From CAZMXS01 sp964570325 (GTDB taxonomy: Bacteria; Verrucomicrobiota; Kiritimatiellia; CAIQIC01; CAZMXS01), in assembly GCA_964570325.1 (NCBI GenBank), contig CAZMXS010000002.1, positions 62,001 to 126,000 on the forward strand: 64,000 bases of DNA, read 5' to 3'. The stretch's first letter is position 1, and every line of letters starts with the position of its first letter. This document shows positions 1-9,625 of this stretch, in pieces. The notes beneath the pieces were generated by a model, which saw nothing but the letters and a program-made list of their open reading frames with translations, had not been told where the DNA came from and ran no database searches. The translations under genes and the position numbers were made by a program.

Positions 1-774
1 TCCGGTATAGCCCGGACAATACTCGGCCAGTTGCCGCGCCAGTTGGCGGCACGACATCTGGCCGGGAGCCGCCGGCCGGTCAATATAGCCATAGGTCAGG
101 CAGGAACCCGCGCACGCCAGGCTCAATCGGCTCTGAGCGCCCAAGGCGCCCATTCCGATCAAACATACCGGGCCGCGATCCGCCAGGCGGAGTATATCAA
201 ACAGCTCGATCACGTCCGGCGGGCGATTGATGAAAGTGGCAATCTTTACGATACCGGCTCCGGCCTGGCGCCCCTGCCGCACATAGTCGGCCAACACGGC
301 GGCCGGAGAGGTGCCCAGAAACTCATGATACGAACCCACCAGCGTTTTGCCGCGCCGGCGCGCCTCGGCGGCCAAGGGCTTGATGATCGCGCTGCGGATT
401 TCGACGTCTATGGCGGATATATGCGGCAGCGCCCGCCGATACAAGGCTTCCCGCTCCGCCTCCGAACCAGCCCAATGTCCGCCCTCGTGGATCAGCCGAA
501 TGGTGAGCAGGACCGGGATGCCGGCGCGCTCGATCCGACGGCAGGCTCCGAGCCAGTCAGTCATCGTGGCGCCTACCTGGTCCAAGCGAATTTCCACAAT
601 ATCCATGACGGGCTGCTTGAGAAATGCCAAGTCTTCGACTTCCGCCGCTGTAGTCAACGACCCAACCACGCGCGGTACACCGCCAATGACCAATTTCCCG
701 ATTCTAACCGGTTTCACCACGACCTCACGCCGCTTTTGTTTTGCCACCGCCTTGCTCATCCCCACCCCCATCAT
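1..774 (-). CDS. aroD: Type I 3-dehydroquinate dehydratase, 3' end cut by window edge
   Basis: Shikimate pathway enzyme that converts 3-dehydroquinate to 3-dehydroshikimate through a Schiff-base lysine. The reverse-strand frame is open for 258 codons from the ATG at 774 to base 1. It shows the class I landmarks: an early MDIVEIRLD strand (E and R bind substrate), the Schiff-base lysine in VKIATF, and the C-terminal GMGALGAQSRLS loop followed by AAPGQ. The class normally ends a few residues after that motif, so only a few codons and the stop are probably missing. A second in-frame ATG at 759 has a purine-rich stretch before it and may be the real start. The gene follows the lipid kinase after 25 bp and is probably co-transcribed with it. 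Confidence 0.9.
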   Translation of the reverse strand, partial: MMGVGMSKAVAKQKRREVVVKPVRIGKLVIGGVPRVVGSLTTAAEVEDLAFLKQPVMDIVEIRLDQVGATMTDWLGACRRIERAGIPVLLTIRLIHEGGHWAGSEAEREALYRRALPHISAIDVEIRSAIIKPLAAEARRRGKTLVGSYHEFLGTSPAAVLADYVRQGRQAGAGIVKIATFINRPPDVIELFDILRLADRGPVCLIGMGALGAQSRLSLACAGSCLTYGYIDRPAAPGQMSCRQLARQLAEYCPGYTG

Positions 775-799
775 TAAGACCCGCTTGGTGTTCCGCCGT

Positions 800-1690
800 T
801 CAACCGCCCGTCGGAACCAGGACCGTCAGCGCCCGCGGCCGAACCATCACCACAACTTCCGCCGGCGCCTCAACCACCTCGCCGTCCACCTGAATCGGCG
901 CGGGCATGACCCGCTGCACTATCAACTCTTGGAAGCGCCGGCTCATCACCCCCGGCAATTCATTCCAAGTGCCGTCAAACAGCTTGTTCAGCGACGGCAA
1001 CAACGCCGGCGCATCCTTTTGCGCCACCACCACCAGTTCCAGGAAACCATCGTCCGGGCAAGCCTGCGGCGCAATGCGAGCCCCGCCACCGTACTGGGTC
1101 AGATTGGCAACAGTAAAAACCAGCGGATCCGAGAATTCGATCTGCTCCCGGCCGTCCAGCGTGACGCGCATGGGTTGCGGCACGTATCCGATCGCCTCAT
1201 ACACCGCCGCGAAAACATACGGTAGAATGCCGCGCACGGGGGACATCTGAAACGTCCGGGCCAACGCGGCGTCCCATGCCATGCTGCAGGTCACAAAAAA
1301 CGGCCGCCCGTTGGCCGTGCCTACATCAATCGCCCGGCGCTGGGCCTTGAACAACGCCGCGGCAGCCCGTCCCGGTTGCAGCGGGATGCCGAAATGGCGG
1401 GCGAACCCGTTGCCGCTTCCGGCCGGGATCACGCCCAAGGCCACCGGGCTGCCGACCAACGCGCTGCCGATCGTGTTGACCATGCCGTCGCCGCCGATCA
1501 CCAGCACCGTATCTACGCCCTCGGCGATCGCCCGTTCCGCCTTGGCGCGCCCATCGGCCGCGTCCCGGCTGATCTGGTAAGCCAGATCCACGCCCGGCAC
1601 GTCCCAGCATTCCTCCAGCACATTCTGGACAGCGCCGAACCCGCTGAGCAGCCGCGACCGGGGATTAATGAATACCCGCACTTTACGCAT
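800..1690 (-). CDS. Lipid kinase, diacylglycerol kinase-like (YegS/BmrU type)
   Basis: A 296-residue protein of the DAGK catalytic superfamily, which phosphorylates a lipid such as diacylglycerol or sphingosine with ATP at the membrane face. The N-terminus has the family's FINPRS strand. The nucleotide-binding GGDG lies at residues 66-69 inside VIGGDGMVNTI, and GSGNGFAR follows at 91-98. Length and order of motifs are normal for a single-domain bacterial lipid kinase. The lipid substrate cannot be read from the sequence. It is divergent from the J-protein gene across 127 bp and lies 25 bp upstream of aroD. Confidence 0.85.
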   Translation of the reverse strand: MRKVRVFINPRSRLLSGFGAVQNVLEECWDVPGVDLAYQISRDAADGRAKAERAIAEGVDTVLVIGGDGMVNTIGSALVGSPVALGVIPAGSGNGFARHFGIPLQPGRAAAALFKAQRRAIDVGTANGRPFFVTCSMAWDAALARTFQMSPVRGILPYVFAAVYEAIGYVPQPMRVTLDGREQIEFSDPLVFTVANLTQYGGGARIAPQACPDDGFLELVVVAQKDAPALLPSLNKLFDGTWNELPGVMSRRFQELIVQRVMPAPIQVDGEVVEAPAEVVVMVRPRALTVLVPTGG

Positions 1691-1817
1691 GGCGCATAAT
1701 CAATCCGGAATGAACGCGCGAAACAATACAATTCTGCGCGCCGCGCCGTGAACGCCGCCTCTGGCATTTCATCAAAGCACCTGATATATTCACCGGCGGT
1801 TTGGGAGTCTGAATCAA

Positions 1818-2849
1818 ATGAGCATTAAATACAAAGACTACTACGAAATTCTCGGTGTCAGCCGCACAGCGTCCGCCGATGAAATCAAAAAAGCCTACCG
1901 CAAGCTGGCGCAGAAGTATCACCCTGACCGCAACAAATCACCCGAGGCGGAGACCCGTTTCAAAGAGATCAACGAGGCGCACGAAGTGCTCAGCGACGCC
2001 GAGAAGCGAAAAAAGTACGACGCCCTTGGCGCGGGCTGGCGCTCAGGCCAGGATTTCCGTCCGCCGCCAGGCTGGGAGAACTACCAGTACGGCTTTCGCG
2101 GCGCGCCGGGCGGCGGCGCGGGCGGGTCAGCCGGCGGGTTCCGCATGGAGGATCTGGGCGGTTTCAGCGATTTCTTCGAGACGCTGTTTGGCGGCGGCTT
2201 TGCCGGCGGCGCGCGCGGGCGCCGGGCGGCGGCCACGGAGGAAGAATTTGGCGGCTTCGGCGCCGAACCGTGGACTCAACAGGGTGAGGATTTCGAGGCG
2301 GCGCTCAATGTCACCGTGGAGGATCTCTACCACCGGGCGCACAAGAAGTTTGCACTGGAAACCCCGGAGATGGACGCCCACGGCCAGGTACAATACAAGA
2401 CCCGCACCTATGAACTGAACATCCCGACCGGTGCAACTGAAGGCACGCGCATCCGATTGAGCGGCCAAGGCGGCCACAGCCGGCGGGGCGGGCCGGCCGG
2501 ACATCTCTACCTGCGTTTGCACATCCTGCCACACCGGCTGTTCAAGGTAGTCGGCCACGACCTGGAGGTGGACCTGCCCGTAACACCATGGGAAGCCGCG
2601 CTGGGCGCCAAGGTCAGTGTCCCGCTGGTGGATGGATCGGCCATGCTGACCCTGCCGCCGGGCACACAGAGCGGGCAACGATTCCGGCTGCGCGGCAAGG
2701 GCCTGCCGGAAAAAAGCGCGGATGGCGCGGGCGATATCTTTGTGATTGCGAAGATCGTTGTGCCCGATCACTTGAGTGCGAAAGAGCGCGAAGCCTTCGA
2801 AGCGCTGGCGAAAGTTTCGGTATTTAATCCGCGAGCCGGCCGGTTTTAA
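1818..2849 (+). CDS. cbpA: CbpA/DnaJ-class co-chaperone without zinc finger
   Basis: A 343-residue J-domain co-chaperone that should stimulate DnaK ATPase activity. Residues 5-70 form the J domain with HPD at 35-37. A Gly/Phe-rich linker covers about 85-135 and is followed by the two C-terminal beta-sandwich substrate domains (VTVEDLYHRAHKK onward). The Cys-rich zinc finger of DnaJ is absent, which defines the CbpA/type II group. The C-terminal half has the usual PVTPWEAALG and GQRFRLRGKGLP stretches. It converges on alaS with only 14 bp between the stop codons. Confidence 0.88.
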   Translation: MSIKYKDYYEILGVSRTASADEIKKAYRKLAQKYHPDRNKSPEAETRFKEINEAHEVLSDAEKRKKYDALGAGWRSGQDFRPPPGWENYQYGFRGAPGGGAGGSAGGFRMEDLGGFSDFFETLFGGGFAGGARGRRAAATEEEFGGFGAEPWTQQGEDFEAALNVTVEDLYHRAHKKFALETPEMDAHGQVQYKTRTYELNIPTGATEGTRIRLSGQGGHSRRGGPAGHLYLRLHILPHRLFKVVGHDLEVDLPVTPWEAALGAKVSVPLVDGSAMLTLPPGTQSGQRFRLRGKGLPEKSADGAGDIFVIAKIVVPDHLSAKEREAFEALAKVSVFNPRAGRF

Positions 2850-2863
2850 AGCGGAAACCCGCG

Positions 2864-5497
2864 TCACGTCGTCCGCGGCGTGAGCAACTCCGACACCCGG
2901 GCGATAGCCTCGGCCACTTTGGACGGATCCTTGCCGCCAGCCTGGGCCTTGTGCGGCTGCCCACCCCCGCCGCCCCCGGCGACCTTCGCCACCTGGCCAA
3001 TCAGTTTGCCGGCATGCAAGCCGCGCTTGACCAGGTCATCGCTCACGGAAGCCACGAAACATGCCTTGCCTTCGCAGGTGCTGCCCAGCACGATCACACC
3101 GGACGGCATTTTTGCGCGGATGACATCCATCATTCCGCGCAGGCTATCCTGCGTCTGCTCGCCAACCGCCGCCGCCACCAACTTCACGCCCGCAACCTCT
3201 TGTTGTTGATCGGCCAACGTGTCGGCCGCGCCGGCGGCCGCCTTCGCCGCCTGCTGCTTCAGCTCCTTCTCCAACTTGCGGACCTGTCCCACGAGCGCGT
3301 CAATCCGCCCCTCCAATTCGGCGGGCGGCGCGCTGAAGCGCTGAGCCAGGCTATGCACCAGGTCGTGCTCACGGCGGGTCAATTCATAGGCCGGCAGGCC
3401 GCAGACGCCTTCAATACGCCGGATACCGGCCGCGACGGAGCTTTCCGAGACAATCCGGAAATGGCCGAGCTGACCGGTCTGTTTCACGTGCGTGCCGCCG
3501 CACAATTCGCGGCTGAACCCGTCAATATCAATGACGCGCACGGTGTCGCCATATTTCTCGTCGAACACCGCGATGATCCCGGATTGCGGAACATCCTTGA
3601 GCGCCATCGTGTAGGTCCGGACCGGGTGATCCTCCATGATCCACTCGTTGACGCGTTTTTCGACCGCGCGCAGCTTGTCCGCATGCACGGCCTCGAAATA
3701 ATTGAAGTCAAACCGGAAATATTCGGGCGCCACCAACGAGCCGGCCTGCCGAATGGTCGGGCTGACCAATTCCCGCAACGCGCAGTTGAGCAAGTGCGTG
3801 GCCGTGTGGTGCCGAATCAGGCGCCCGCGCCGCCCGTGACCGACCAACGCCGCCGCCTTTTCTCCCTTGGCGATACGGCCCTGGGTCACTTTGCCGATGT
3901 GCAGCACGATGCCCTCGGCGGGCCGCTGGGTATCCCAGACCTCGAACTCGCCCGATGGCGTGCGAATGACGCCGGTGTCGCCCACCTGGCCGCCGGACTC
4001 CGCGTAAAAAGGCGTGCGCGCCAGCACCAACTCGCCGGCGCCACCCTCGGGCAAATCATCCGCCAGCCGCCCCTCAGCGAATACCGCCAGGATCTCGCCT
4101 TCGTCCGCCAGGGTGTCGTAACCGCTGAACTCGGATTTGATGCCGCGGTTAACCAGATCCGCAACCAGATCCATTTCTTTGTGGAAGACCGCGTCCTTGC
4201 GCGCGCCGCGGGCGCGTTCGCGCTGCTCCTCCATCAATTGCCGAAACCGTTCCTGGTCCACCACCAACTGTTGCTCGGTGGCCATCAGGATCGTCAGGTC
4301 CAGTGGAAAGCCATAGGTATCGTACAATTTGAATGCTTGGTCGCCAGGGAAGGTCGTTTCCTTGTGCTGCCGGAGATCGCGCACCACATCCTCGAACAGG
4401 CTGATGCCACGATCCAGTGTGGCGGCAAAACTCTCCTCCTCAGCCTGCAGCGCGCGCAACACCTCCGTCCGCTGTTTCTTCAACTCCGGGAAAACCGGCG
4501 CCATCAACGTCTCGAGCGTGGGGAACAGCGCGCACAGGAACGGCTCCCGGAAGCCGAGCTTGCGGCCGTAGCGGACCGCGCGGCGCAGCAACCGGCGCAA
4601 CACGTAGCCGCGCCCATCGTTCGATGGCACGACGCCGTCGGCGATGGCGAATGCCAGCGTACGCAGATGGTCGGCAATCACCCGCATGGCAATCGCGTCC
4701 GCGCCGGCGTAGGGGCGGCCGGTCATCCGCCCGATCGCGTCAATCATCGGCGTGAACAGGTCCGTGTCATAGTTGGAGGTTTTGCCCTGCAGGACGGCCA
4801 CGACGCGCTCCAAACCCATGCCGGTATCTACATGCTTGGCCGGCAATTCCTCGAGCTGGCCATCGCCACGCCGATTGTACTGGATGAACACCAGGTTCCA
4901 GATTTCCATAACATCGGGCGAACCGGCGTTGACCAGTTCCGGGCCGCAGCCCTTTTCAGTTCGGTCAAAGTGAATTTCCGAGCACGGCCCGCAGGGGCCG
5001 GTTTCCCCCATCTCCCAAAAATTATCCTTTTCGTCAAAACGCAGGATATGGGCCGGATTGACATCCGTCACTTCCCGCCAGATCCGCGCGGCCTCGTCGT
5101 CCTCGCGAAATACGGTGACCCAGAGCCGGTCCTTGGGCATTTTCCATACCACGGTCAACAGCTCCCACGCCCAGGCAATGGCCTCGCGCTTGTAGTAATC
5201 GCCAAACGACCAATTGCCGAGCATTTCGAAAAAGGTATGGTGATAGGTGTCCAGCCCGACCTCTTCCAAGTCGTTGTGCTTGCCGCTGACCCGAATGCAT
5301 TTCTGCGTGTCCGCCACGCGCCGATACTGGCTTTCGCGCGCGCCCAGGAAAATCTCTTTGAACTGGTTCATCCCCGCGTTGGCGAACAACAATGTCGGGT
5401 CCGCGGGCAGCACCACCGGCGAACTCGGCACAATCTCGTGCTGTTTGGCGCGGAAAAAATCCAGAAACGACTGACGTATTTGGGCGGCGGTCAGCAT
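2864..5497 (-). CDS. alaS: Alanyl-tRNA synthetase
   Basis: An 877-residue class II aminoacyl-tRNA synthetase, full length for the family. The catalytic domain opens with the AKQHEIVPS and LLFANAGMNQF stretches. The editing domain has the metal-binding HTATH motif and the later CGGTH with its cysteine and histidine. The C-Ala domain ends with a Gly-rich GGGGGGQPHKAQAGG segment, typical of AlaRS. The start is the ATG at 5497. The gene lies downstream of recA in the same orientation, separated by 129 bp that contain an intergenic repeat. Confidence 0.97.
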   Translation of the reverse strand: MLTAAQIRQSFLDFFRAKQHEIVPSSPVVLPADPTLLFANAGMNQFKEIFLGARESQYRRVADTQKCIRVSGKHNDLEEVGLDTYHHTFFEMLGNWSFGDYYKREAIAWAWELLTVVWKMPKDRLWVTVFREDDEAARIWREVTDVNPAHILRFDEKDNFWEMGETGPCGPCSEIHFDRTEKGCGPELVNAGSPDVMEIWNLVFIQYNRRGDGQLEELPAKHVDTGMGLERVVAVLQGKTSNYDTDLFTPMIDAIGRMTGRPYAGADAIAMRVIADHLRTLAFAIADGVVPSNDGRGYVLRRLLRRAVRYGRKLGFREPFLCALFPTLETLMAPVFPELKKQRTEVLRALQAEEESFAATLDRGISLFEDVVRDLRQHKETTFPGDQAFKLYDTYGFPLDLTILMATEQQLVVDQERFRQLMEEQRERARGARKDAVFHKEMDLVADLVNRGIKSEFSGYDTLADEGEILAVFAEGRLADDLPEGGAGELVLARTPFYAESGGQVGDTGVIRTPSGEFEVWDTQRPAEGIVLHIGKVTQGRIAKGEKAAALVGHGRRGRLIRHHTATHLLNCALRELVSPTIRQAGSLVAPEYFRFDFNYFEAVHADKLRAVEKRVNEWIMEDHPVRTYTMALKDVPQSGIIAVFDEKYGDTVRVIDIDGFSRELCGGTHVKQTGQLGHFRIVSESSVAAGIRRIEGVCGLPAYELTRREHDLVHSLAQRFSAPPAELEGRIDALVGQVRKLEKELKQQAAKAAAGAADTLADQQQEVAGVKLVAAAVGEQTQDSLRGMMDVIRAKMPSGVIVLGSTCEGKACFVASVSDDLVKRGLHAGKLIGQVAKVAGGGGGGQPHKAQAGGKDPSKVAEAIARVSELLTPRTT

Positions 5498-5513
5498 GGC
5501 GGCAACCTCAACT

Positions 5514-5546
5514 GGGATTTGCGATTTTCAATTTACGATTGACAAT
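5514..5546. repeat. Degenerate short-period intergenic repeat
   Basis: An AT-rich run between alaS and recA built from variants of the unit gattt/caattt/cgatt. It interrupts otherwise GC-rich sequence and is one member of a dispersed class found at several gene boundaries in this window. Confidence 0.5.
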
Positions 5547-5626
5547 GGCCCGCGCGGTCCCGGCCGCCGGGATTAGCGATCTCGCCGCCAATGGCGGGAT
5601 CGCCCCGCACGTCTCTACCGAAATCC

Positions 5627-6754
5627 TTATACCGCCGGCGCTTGCGGTTTGGTGTCTTTGGCCCCGCCGGCTGCGTGATGCAACTCCCGGCTCCGGGCTT
5701 TGACCCGCTCCTCGATCTTCTGCAGCAGCTCGGTATCGTGCTTGAGATTCTCGCAGGCGGAGTCCCGCCCCTGCCCGAGCTGCTGGCCCTCAAACGATAG
5801 CCACGTGCCGCGCTTTTCCAGCAAGCCCAAATCGGTCGCGGCGTCAATAATCGCGCCAGTGCGCGAAATGCCTTCGGCGTATAGAATATCGAACTCCGCC
5901 TCGGTAAACGGCGGAGCCATCTTGTTTTTGACGACCTTGACCTTCGTCCGATTGCCGATCACCTTGCCGGCCGGATCCTTGATCGCGGCCAGGCGCCGGA
6001 TATCGAGCCGGACCGAAGCGTAGAATTTCAGCGCGCGCCCCCCCGGCGTTGTCTCGGGGTTGCCGAACATCACACCAATCTTCTCGCGGATTTGGTTCGT
6101 GAAAATACAGCAGGTCTTGGACTTGTTCAGGATGCCCGTCAGCTTGCGCATCGCCTGGGACATCAGGCGCGCCTGGAGGCCGACATGCGAGTCGCCCATC
6201 TGCCCCTCAAGTTCAGCGCGCGGCGCAAGCGCGGCGACGGAGTCAATCACCACCACGTCGAGCGAATTGCTGCGGACAAGCTGGTCGGCGATGGTCAACG
6301 CCTCCTCGCCCGAGTCCGGTTGAGAGACCAGCAAGTCGTCGAGGTTGACGCCGATCTTCTTGGCATAGGCAGGATCGAGCGCATGCTCGGTATCAATGAA
6401 CGCGGCCATGCCGCCGGCCCGCTGGGCATTGGCAATGATATGCAGAACGAGCGTGGTTTTCCCGGACGATTCAGGACCAAAAATCTCGATGATGCGGCCA
6501 CGCGGCACGCCGCCGATACCGAGCGCGTTGTCCAACGTCAACGCGCCGGTTGGAATGCAGGGAACGCTGACCATGGCCTCCTCGGAGCCCAGCCGCATGA
6601 TCGCGCCATCGCCGAACTCCTTTTGAATCTGGGCCAGAACCGCGCTCAACGCGGCCGGCAGTTTCTTCTCCTGCTTTTCCATCTTCTCCGTCTTTTCGAT
6701 CTTTTCCACCTTGTCGGCCTCTGCTTTCGCGGCCGGCTGTGTTTTCGGCGCCAT
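5627..6754 (-). CDS. recA: RecA recombinase
   Basis: A 375-residue RecA that catalyses ATP-dependent strand exchange and serves as SOS coprotease. Walker A (GPESSGKT) sits at residues 94-101 and VVIDSVAALAPRAELEG covers Walker B. The loop stretches FTNQIREKIGVMFGNPE and TPGGRALKFYAS are intact. The N-terminus carries an unusual extension of about 30 residues rich in alternating Lys and Glu (15-31) before the normal start of the RecA core. The start ATG at 6754 has AAAGGAG about 10 nt upstream. It is the last gene of a tight galE-cinA-thpR-recA chain, 4 bp after thpR. Confidence 0.97.
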   Translation of the reverse strand: MAPKTQPAAKAEADKVEKIEKTEKMEKQEKKLPAALSAVLAQIQKEFGDGAIMRLGSEEAMVSVPCIPTGALTLDNALGIGGVPRGRIIEIFGPESSGKTTLVLHIIANAQRAGGMAAFIDTEHALDPAYAKKIGVNLDDLLVSQPDSGEEALTIADQLVRSNSLDVVVIDSVAALAPRAELEGQMGDSHVGLQARLMSQAMRKLTGILNKSKTCCIFTNQIREKIGVMFGNPETTPGGRALKFYASVRLDIRRLAAIKDPAGKVIGNRTKVKVVKNKMAPPFTEAEFDILYAEGISRTGAIIDAATDLGLLEKRGTWLSFEGQQLGQGRDSACENLKHDTELLQKIEERVKARSRELHHAAGGAKDTKPQAPAV

Positions 6755-6758
6755 AGGA

Positions 6759-7367
6759 TCAAGCTCCTTTCAAGAGCGATTCATGCAATACTGTGTATCG
6801 GACTCCCTGCGGATCCAGGTGACTCTGCATCAACCGGACCTCCCCCACCCGGGTCACTCCAAAGCGCGCATTTGTAGCGGAGGCTATCCGGGATGTCAAT
6901 GCGTCGGCCCCGCGGCTGGCGCGCACACGGCCCAGCGTCAGGTGCGGTGTAAACGGACGCGAATCCACCATGAGTCCCAACTCGCGCACGGATGCCCGCA
7001 CGCGCTCGTGGAGTCCGGTCAGGGCGCCGGTGGGATCCTCGATCCCGGCCCAAAGCACCTTCGGGGCGCGCGGCGAACCGAAAAAACCGGCGCCCACTAC
7101 CGTGTAATCGAATGGCGGCACAGCGGTGCCCGCCGCATCCAGCGCGGCCGCCAGGTCCGGCACGCGCGCGGCGAACACCGCCCCAAGAAACACCAGCGTG
7201 ATGTGCAAGTTGGCAGGCTGGACCCAACTGACACGGGCCGGCGTCTGCCGCCAGGCACGCACGAGTTCGCCCAGGCTGCGGCGCACCGGCTCGGCAACCG
7301 GGACGGCGATAAAAAGCCGCAGCACGGTGTCCGGCGCGAGCGGCAAACTGGACTGAACCGTTGACAC
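6759..7367 (-). CDS. thpR: RNA 2',3'-cyclic phosphodiesterase (2H family)
   Basis: A 202-residue 2H phosphoesterase of the LigT/ThpR family, which hydrolyses 2',3'-cyclic phosphate ends of RNA. The two catalytic HxTL motifs are HITLVFLG at residues 55-62 and HLTLGRVR near 142. The start is GTG at 7365-7367, supported by a GGAAGG Shine-Dalgarno sequence nine bases upstream that overlaps the end of cinA. It lies between cinA and recA with gaps of only 5 and 4 bp. The cinA-thpR-recA linkage occurs in many bacteria. Confidence 0.9.
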   Translation of the reverse strand: MSTVQSSLPLAPDTVLRLFIAVPVAEPVRRSLGELVRAWRQTPARVSWVQPANLHITLVFLGAVFAARVPDLAAALDAAGTAVPPFDYTVVGAGFFGSPRAPKVLWAGIEDPTGALTGLHERVRASVRELGLMVDSRPFTPHLTLGRVRASRGADALTSRIASATNARFGVTRVGEVRLMQSHLDPQGVRYTVLHESLLKGA

Positions 7368-7372
7368 GAGTT

Positions 7373-8602
7373 TCAGCCTTCCAATAAACGTCGCCGTAAT
7401 AGATCCAATGCGAACTGAACAGTCCAGTCCCGGATTCGCGCGCGCGCGCCGGTGAATTGATGACGCCGCGCCACGGTCGCTTGCGCATCGGCCACGGCGA
7501 GATAAACCAGCCCCACCGGTTTGTCCACGGTTCCACCGCCAGGTCCGGCGATCCCGGTAACGGCCACGCCGTAATCCGCGCCGAAGCGTTCCCGCACGCC
7601 TACCGCCATGGCGCGCGCCGTCTCTTCGCTAACCGCGCCGCAACGCGCGATCAGATCAGGCGCCACTCCCAACTCGCGAATCTTCACGGTATTGGAATAC
7701 GCAATAACACCACCCGGATAATAAAGCGAACTGCCGGCGGCGGCCGTCAAGCGTCCACCCAGCAATCCGCCGGTGCAGGATTCGGCGGTGGCCACCGTGG
7801 CGCGCCGCTCCGCGAGCAGGCGGCCGACCACCACCTCCATCTCCGCGCCATCCTCGGAATAAATGCACGCGCCCAACACGCGCCGCACATCCGCGGCGGC
7901 GCGCGCCAGCGCATCGGCGTCGGACGTAGCCAGGCGCACCTCGACCCGGCCGGTCATGGCGCAATACGCCACCTCCATGCCGGGCCGGGGAAAGCCCTCA
8001 ACCTCCAGCCGGGCGCCGATGTCAGACTCGCCCAGGCCGCAGACCAGGAACCGCTGCTCGCGGGGCGGCGTCACGCCGAGCGCCTGCGCGCGCAACCACG
8101 GCAAAACGTGCTCGGTCAGAACCGCGCTGAACTCCTGGGGCGGGCCGGGTAAGATGAAGAGGGTCTTGGCGCCGAAGTTCAGGCGTTCGCCCGGCGCCAT
8201 GCCGGCCGAATTGGGCAAGACCACGGCGCCTTCCAATACCAACGCCTGGCGCTCCGAGACGGGAGCAAGCTCGCGCCCCAGGCGGCGGTATTTGATCCGC
8301 ATCTGCTCCAGCGAATCACGGTCCAATATAATGCCCCGGTTCAGCACGCGGGCAACCGCGTCGCGAGTAACATCATCGCTCGTGGGACCCAGCCCGCCGC
8401 TCACCACCACATAATCCACTCGCGCCAGCGCGCCGCGCACCGCTTCGGCAATCGCGTCCAAATCGTCCGGCACGGTCGTGTCGCGCGCCAGTCGGAAACC
8501 CAGCATACGGAGCTGGCCGCCAAGCGTCTGGGCGTGGCTGTTGAGCGTGCTCCCGTTCAACAACTCGGCGCCGGTGGAAACCAGTTCAACCGCTGGATTC
8601 AT
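7373..8602 (-). CDS. cinA: CinA-family protein (competence/damage-inducible; NMN deamidase domain)
   Basis: A 409-residue two-domain protein. The N-terminal MoCF-biosynthesis-like domain carries VELVSTGAELLNG and VVSGGLGPTSDD. The C-terminal CinA domain, known in the family for nicotinamide mononucleotide deamidase activity, has TAESCTGG and GIAGPGGG. The start chosen is the ATG at 8602, which overlaps the galE stop as ATGA; a longer reading frame upstream has no family similarity and lies inside galE. Translational coupling to galE is likely. Confidence 0.92.
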   Translation of the reverse strand: MNPAVELVSTGAELLNGSTLNSHAQTLGGQLRMLGFRLARDTTVPDDLDAIAEAVRGALARVDYVVVSGGLGPTSDDVTRDAVARVLNRGIILDRDSLEQMRIKYRRLGRELAPVSERQALVLEGAVVLPNSAGMAPGERLNFGAKTLFILPGPPQEFSAVLTEHVLPWLRAQALGVTPPREQRFLVCGLGESDIGARLEVEGFPRPGMEVAYCAMTGRVEVRLATSDADALARAAADVRRVLGACIYSEDGAEMEVVVGRLLAERRATVATAESCTGGLLGGRLTAAAGSSLYYPGGVIAYSNTVKIRELGVAPDLIARCGAVSEETARAMAVGVRERFGADYGVAVTGIAGPGGGTVDKPVGLVYLAVADAQATVARRHQFTGARARIRDWTVQFALDLLRRRLLEG

Positions 8603-9570
8603 GAGCGGTAGCCGCGGGGGTGCGCCTGGTGCCAGCGCCATGCATGCTGCACAATGGTGCGCAGGTCGGAAAATTCGGGGTTCCAACCAAGCGTCCGCCG
8701 GGCCTTTTCGGCGGCAGCCACCAAGCGAGCGGGATCGCCGGGCCGGCGCGGCGCCAGAACCACCGGAATCGGATGCCCGGTGACTTCGCGGCAGACCTGG
8801 ACCACTTCCTGGACTGAGCAGCCCGTGCCGGTGCCAAGGTTGAACGGACCGGTCACCTCCCGCTCCAGCGCCAAAATGTGCGCGCGGGCCAGGTCCACAA
8901 TATGGATGTAATCGCGGATGCAGGTGCCATCCGGTGTATCGTAATCGGTTCCGAAGATTTGCACGTGCGGGGCCTGACCCAGCGCCACTTTCAGCACATT
9001 GGGGATCAGGTGGGTTTCAGGGTCGTGGTCCTCGCCAAATTGTTCGGTGGCGCCGCAGGCATTGAAATAGCGCAGGAATACCGGGCACAGGTCCGCGCGC
9101 TCCATCATCCAAATCAGGATCTTTTCCAGCATCAGCTTGGATGAGCCATAGGGATTGGTGGGATGCTGCGGGACATCCTCCGTCATCGGGATCTTTTCCG
9201 GCTGCCCGTAGGTCGCGCAGGTGGAAGAGAAAATGATCTTCTTCACGCCGGTCGCGCGCATGGCCTCCACCAGATGAATGCCACCTTCGACATTGTTGCG
9301 GTAGTACAGCAACGGATCCTGCATGGACTCGCCCACCAGGGCATAGGCGGCGAAATGCATCACCGCGTCAGGCTTGATTGCCCGCATGACATCCGCGATC
9401 GGGCCGCGGTCGCGCAGGTCGCCACAGACCAGGCGCGCGCGCCGGTCCACCGCCTCGGGGTGGCCGCGTTCGAGATTGTCGAAAACCACCACTTCATGGC
9501 CGCCGTTGAGCAGCAGTTCAGTGGTCACGCTGCCAATGTAGCCGGAACCGCCGGTAAGCAATATTTTCAT
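8599..9570 (-). CDS. galE: UDP-glucose 4-epimerase
   Basis: A 323-residue short-chain dehydrogenase-type epimerase that interconverts UDP-glucose and UDP-galactose with bound NAD. The Rossmann GGSGYIG is at residues 7-13. The catalytic YGSSK has Tyr141 and Lys145, and the SST triplet is at 115-117. DGTCIRDYIH and FNLGTG typify GalE rather than GDP-mannose or dTDP-glucose dehydratases. It heads the galE-cinA-thpR-recA run, 55 bp after the nuclease gene. Confidence 0.93.
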   Translation of the reverse strand: MKILLTGGSGYIGSVTTELLLNGGHEVVVFDNLERGHPEAVDRRARLVCGDLRDRGPIADVMRAIKPDAVMHFAAYALVGESMQDPLLYYRNNVEGGIHLVEAMRATGVKKIIFSSTCATYGQPEKIPMTEDVPQHPTNPYGSSKLMLEKILIWMMERADLCPVFLRYFNACGATEQFGEDHDPETHLIPNVLKVALGQAPHVQIFGTDYDTPDGTCIRDYIHIVDLARAHILALEREVTGPFNLGTGTGCSVQEVVQVCREVTGHPIPVVLAPRRPGDPARLVAAAEKARRTLGWNPEFSDLRTIVQHAWRWHQAHPRGYRS

Positions 9571-9625
9571 GGGCGCGGATGGTAGCGCCGGGCCGGGTGA
9601 CAGGCCAGTGAAAAGAAGCGGTGGG

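Noticed and set aside
2951..5542. An open frame of over 860 codons antisense to alaS, and similar very long antisense frames at 35937-38363 and 56463-59165
   Set aside because: They mirror strongly biased GC-rich codon use of real genes on the other strand, show no family motifs, and the proteins are low-complexity in Arg, Ala and Gly.
6781..7536. A 251-codon frame overlapping thpR and the end of cinA
   Set aside because: It is out of frame with two well-supported genes and has no recognisable domain.
8603..8686. Longer N-terminus for CinA
   Set aside because: The extra 28 residues lie inside galE, lack homology, and would replace a neat ATGA overlap.
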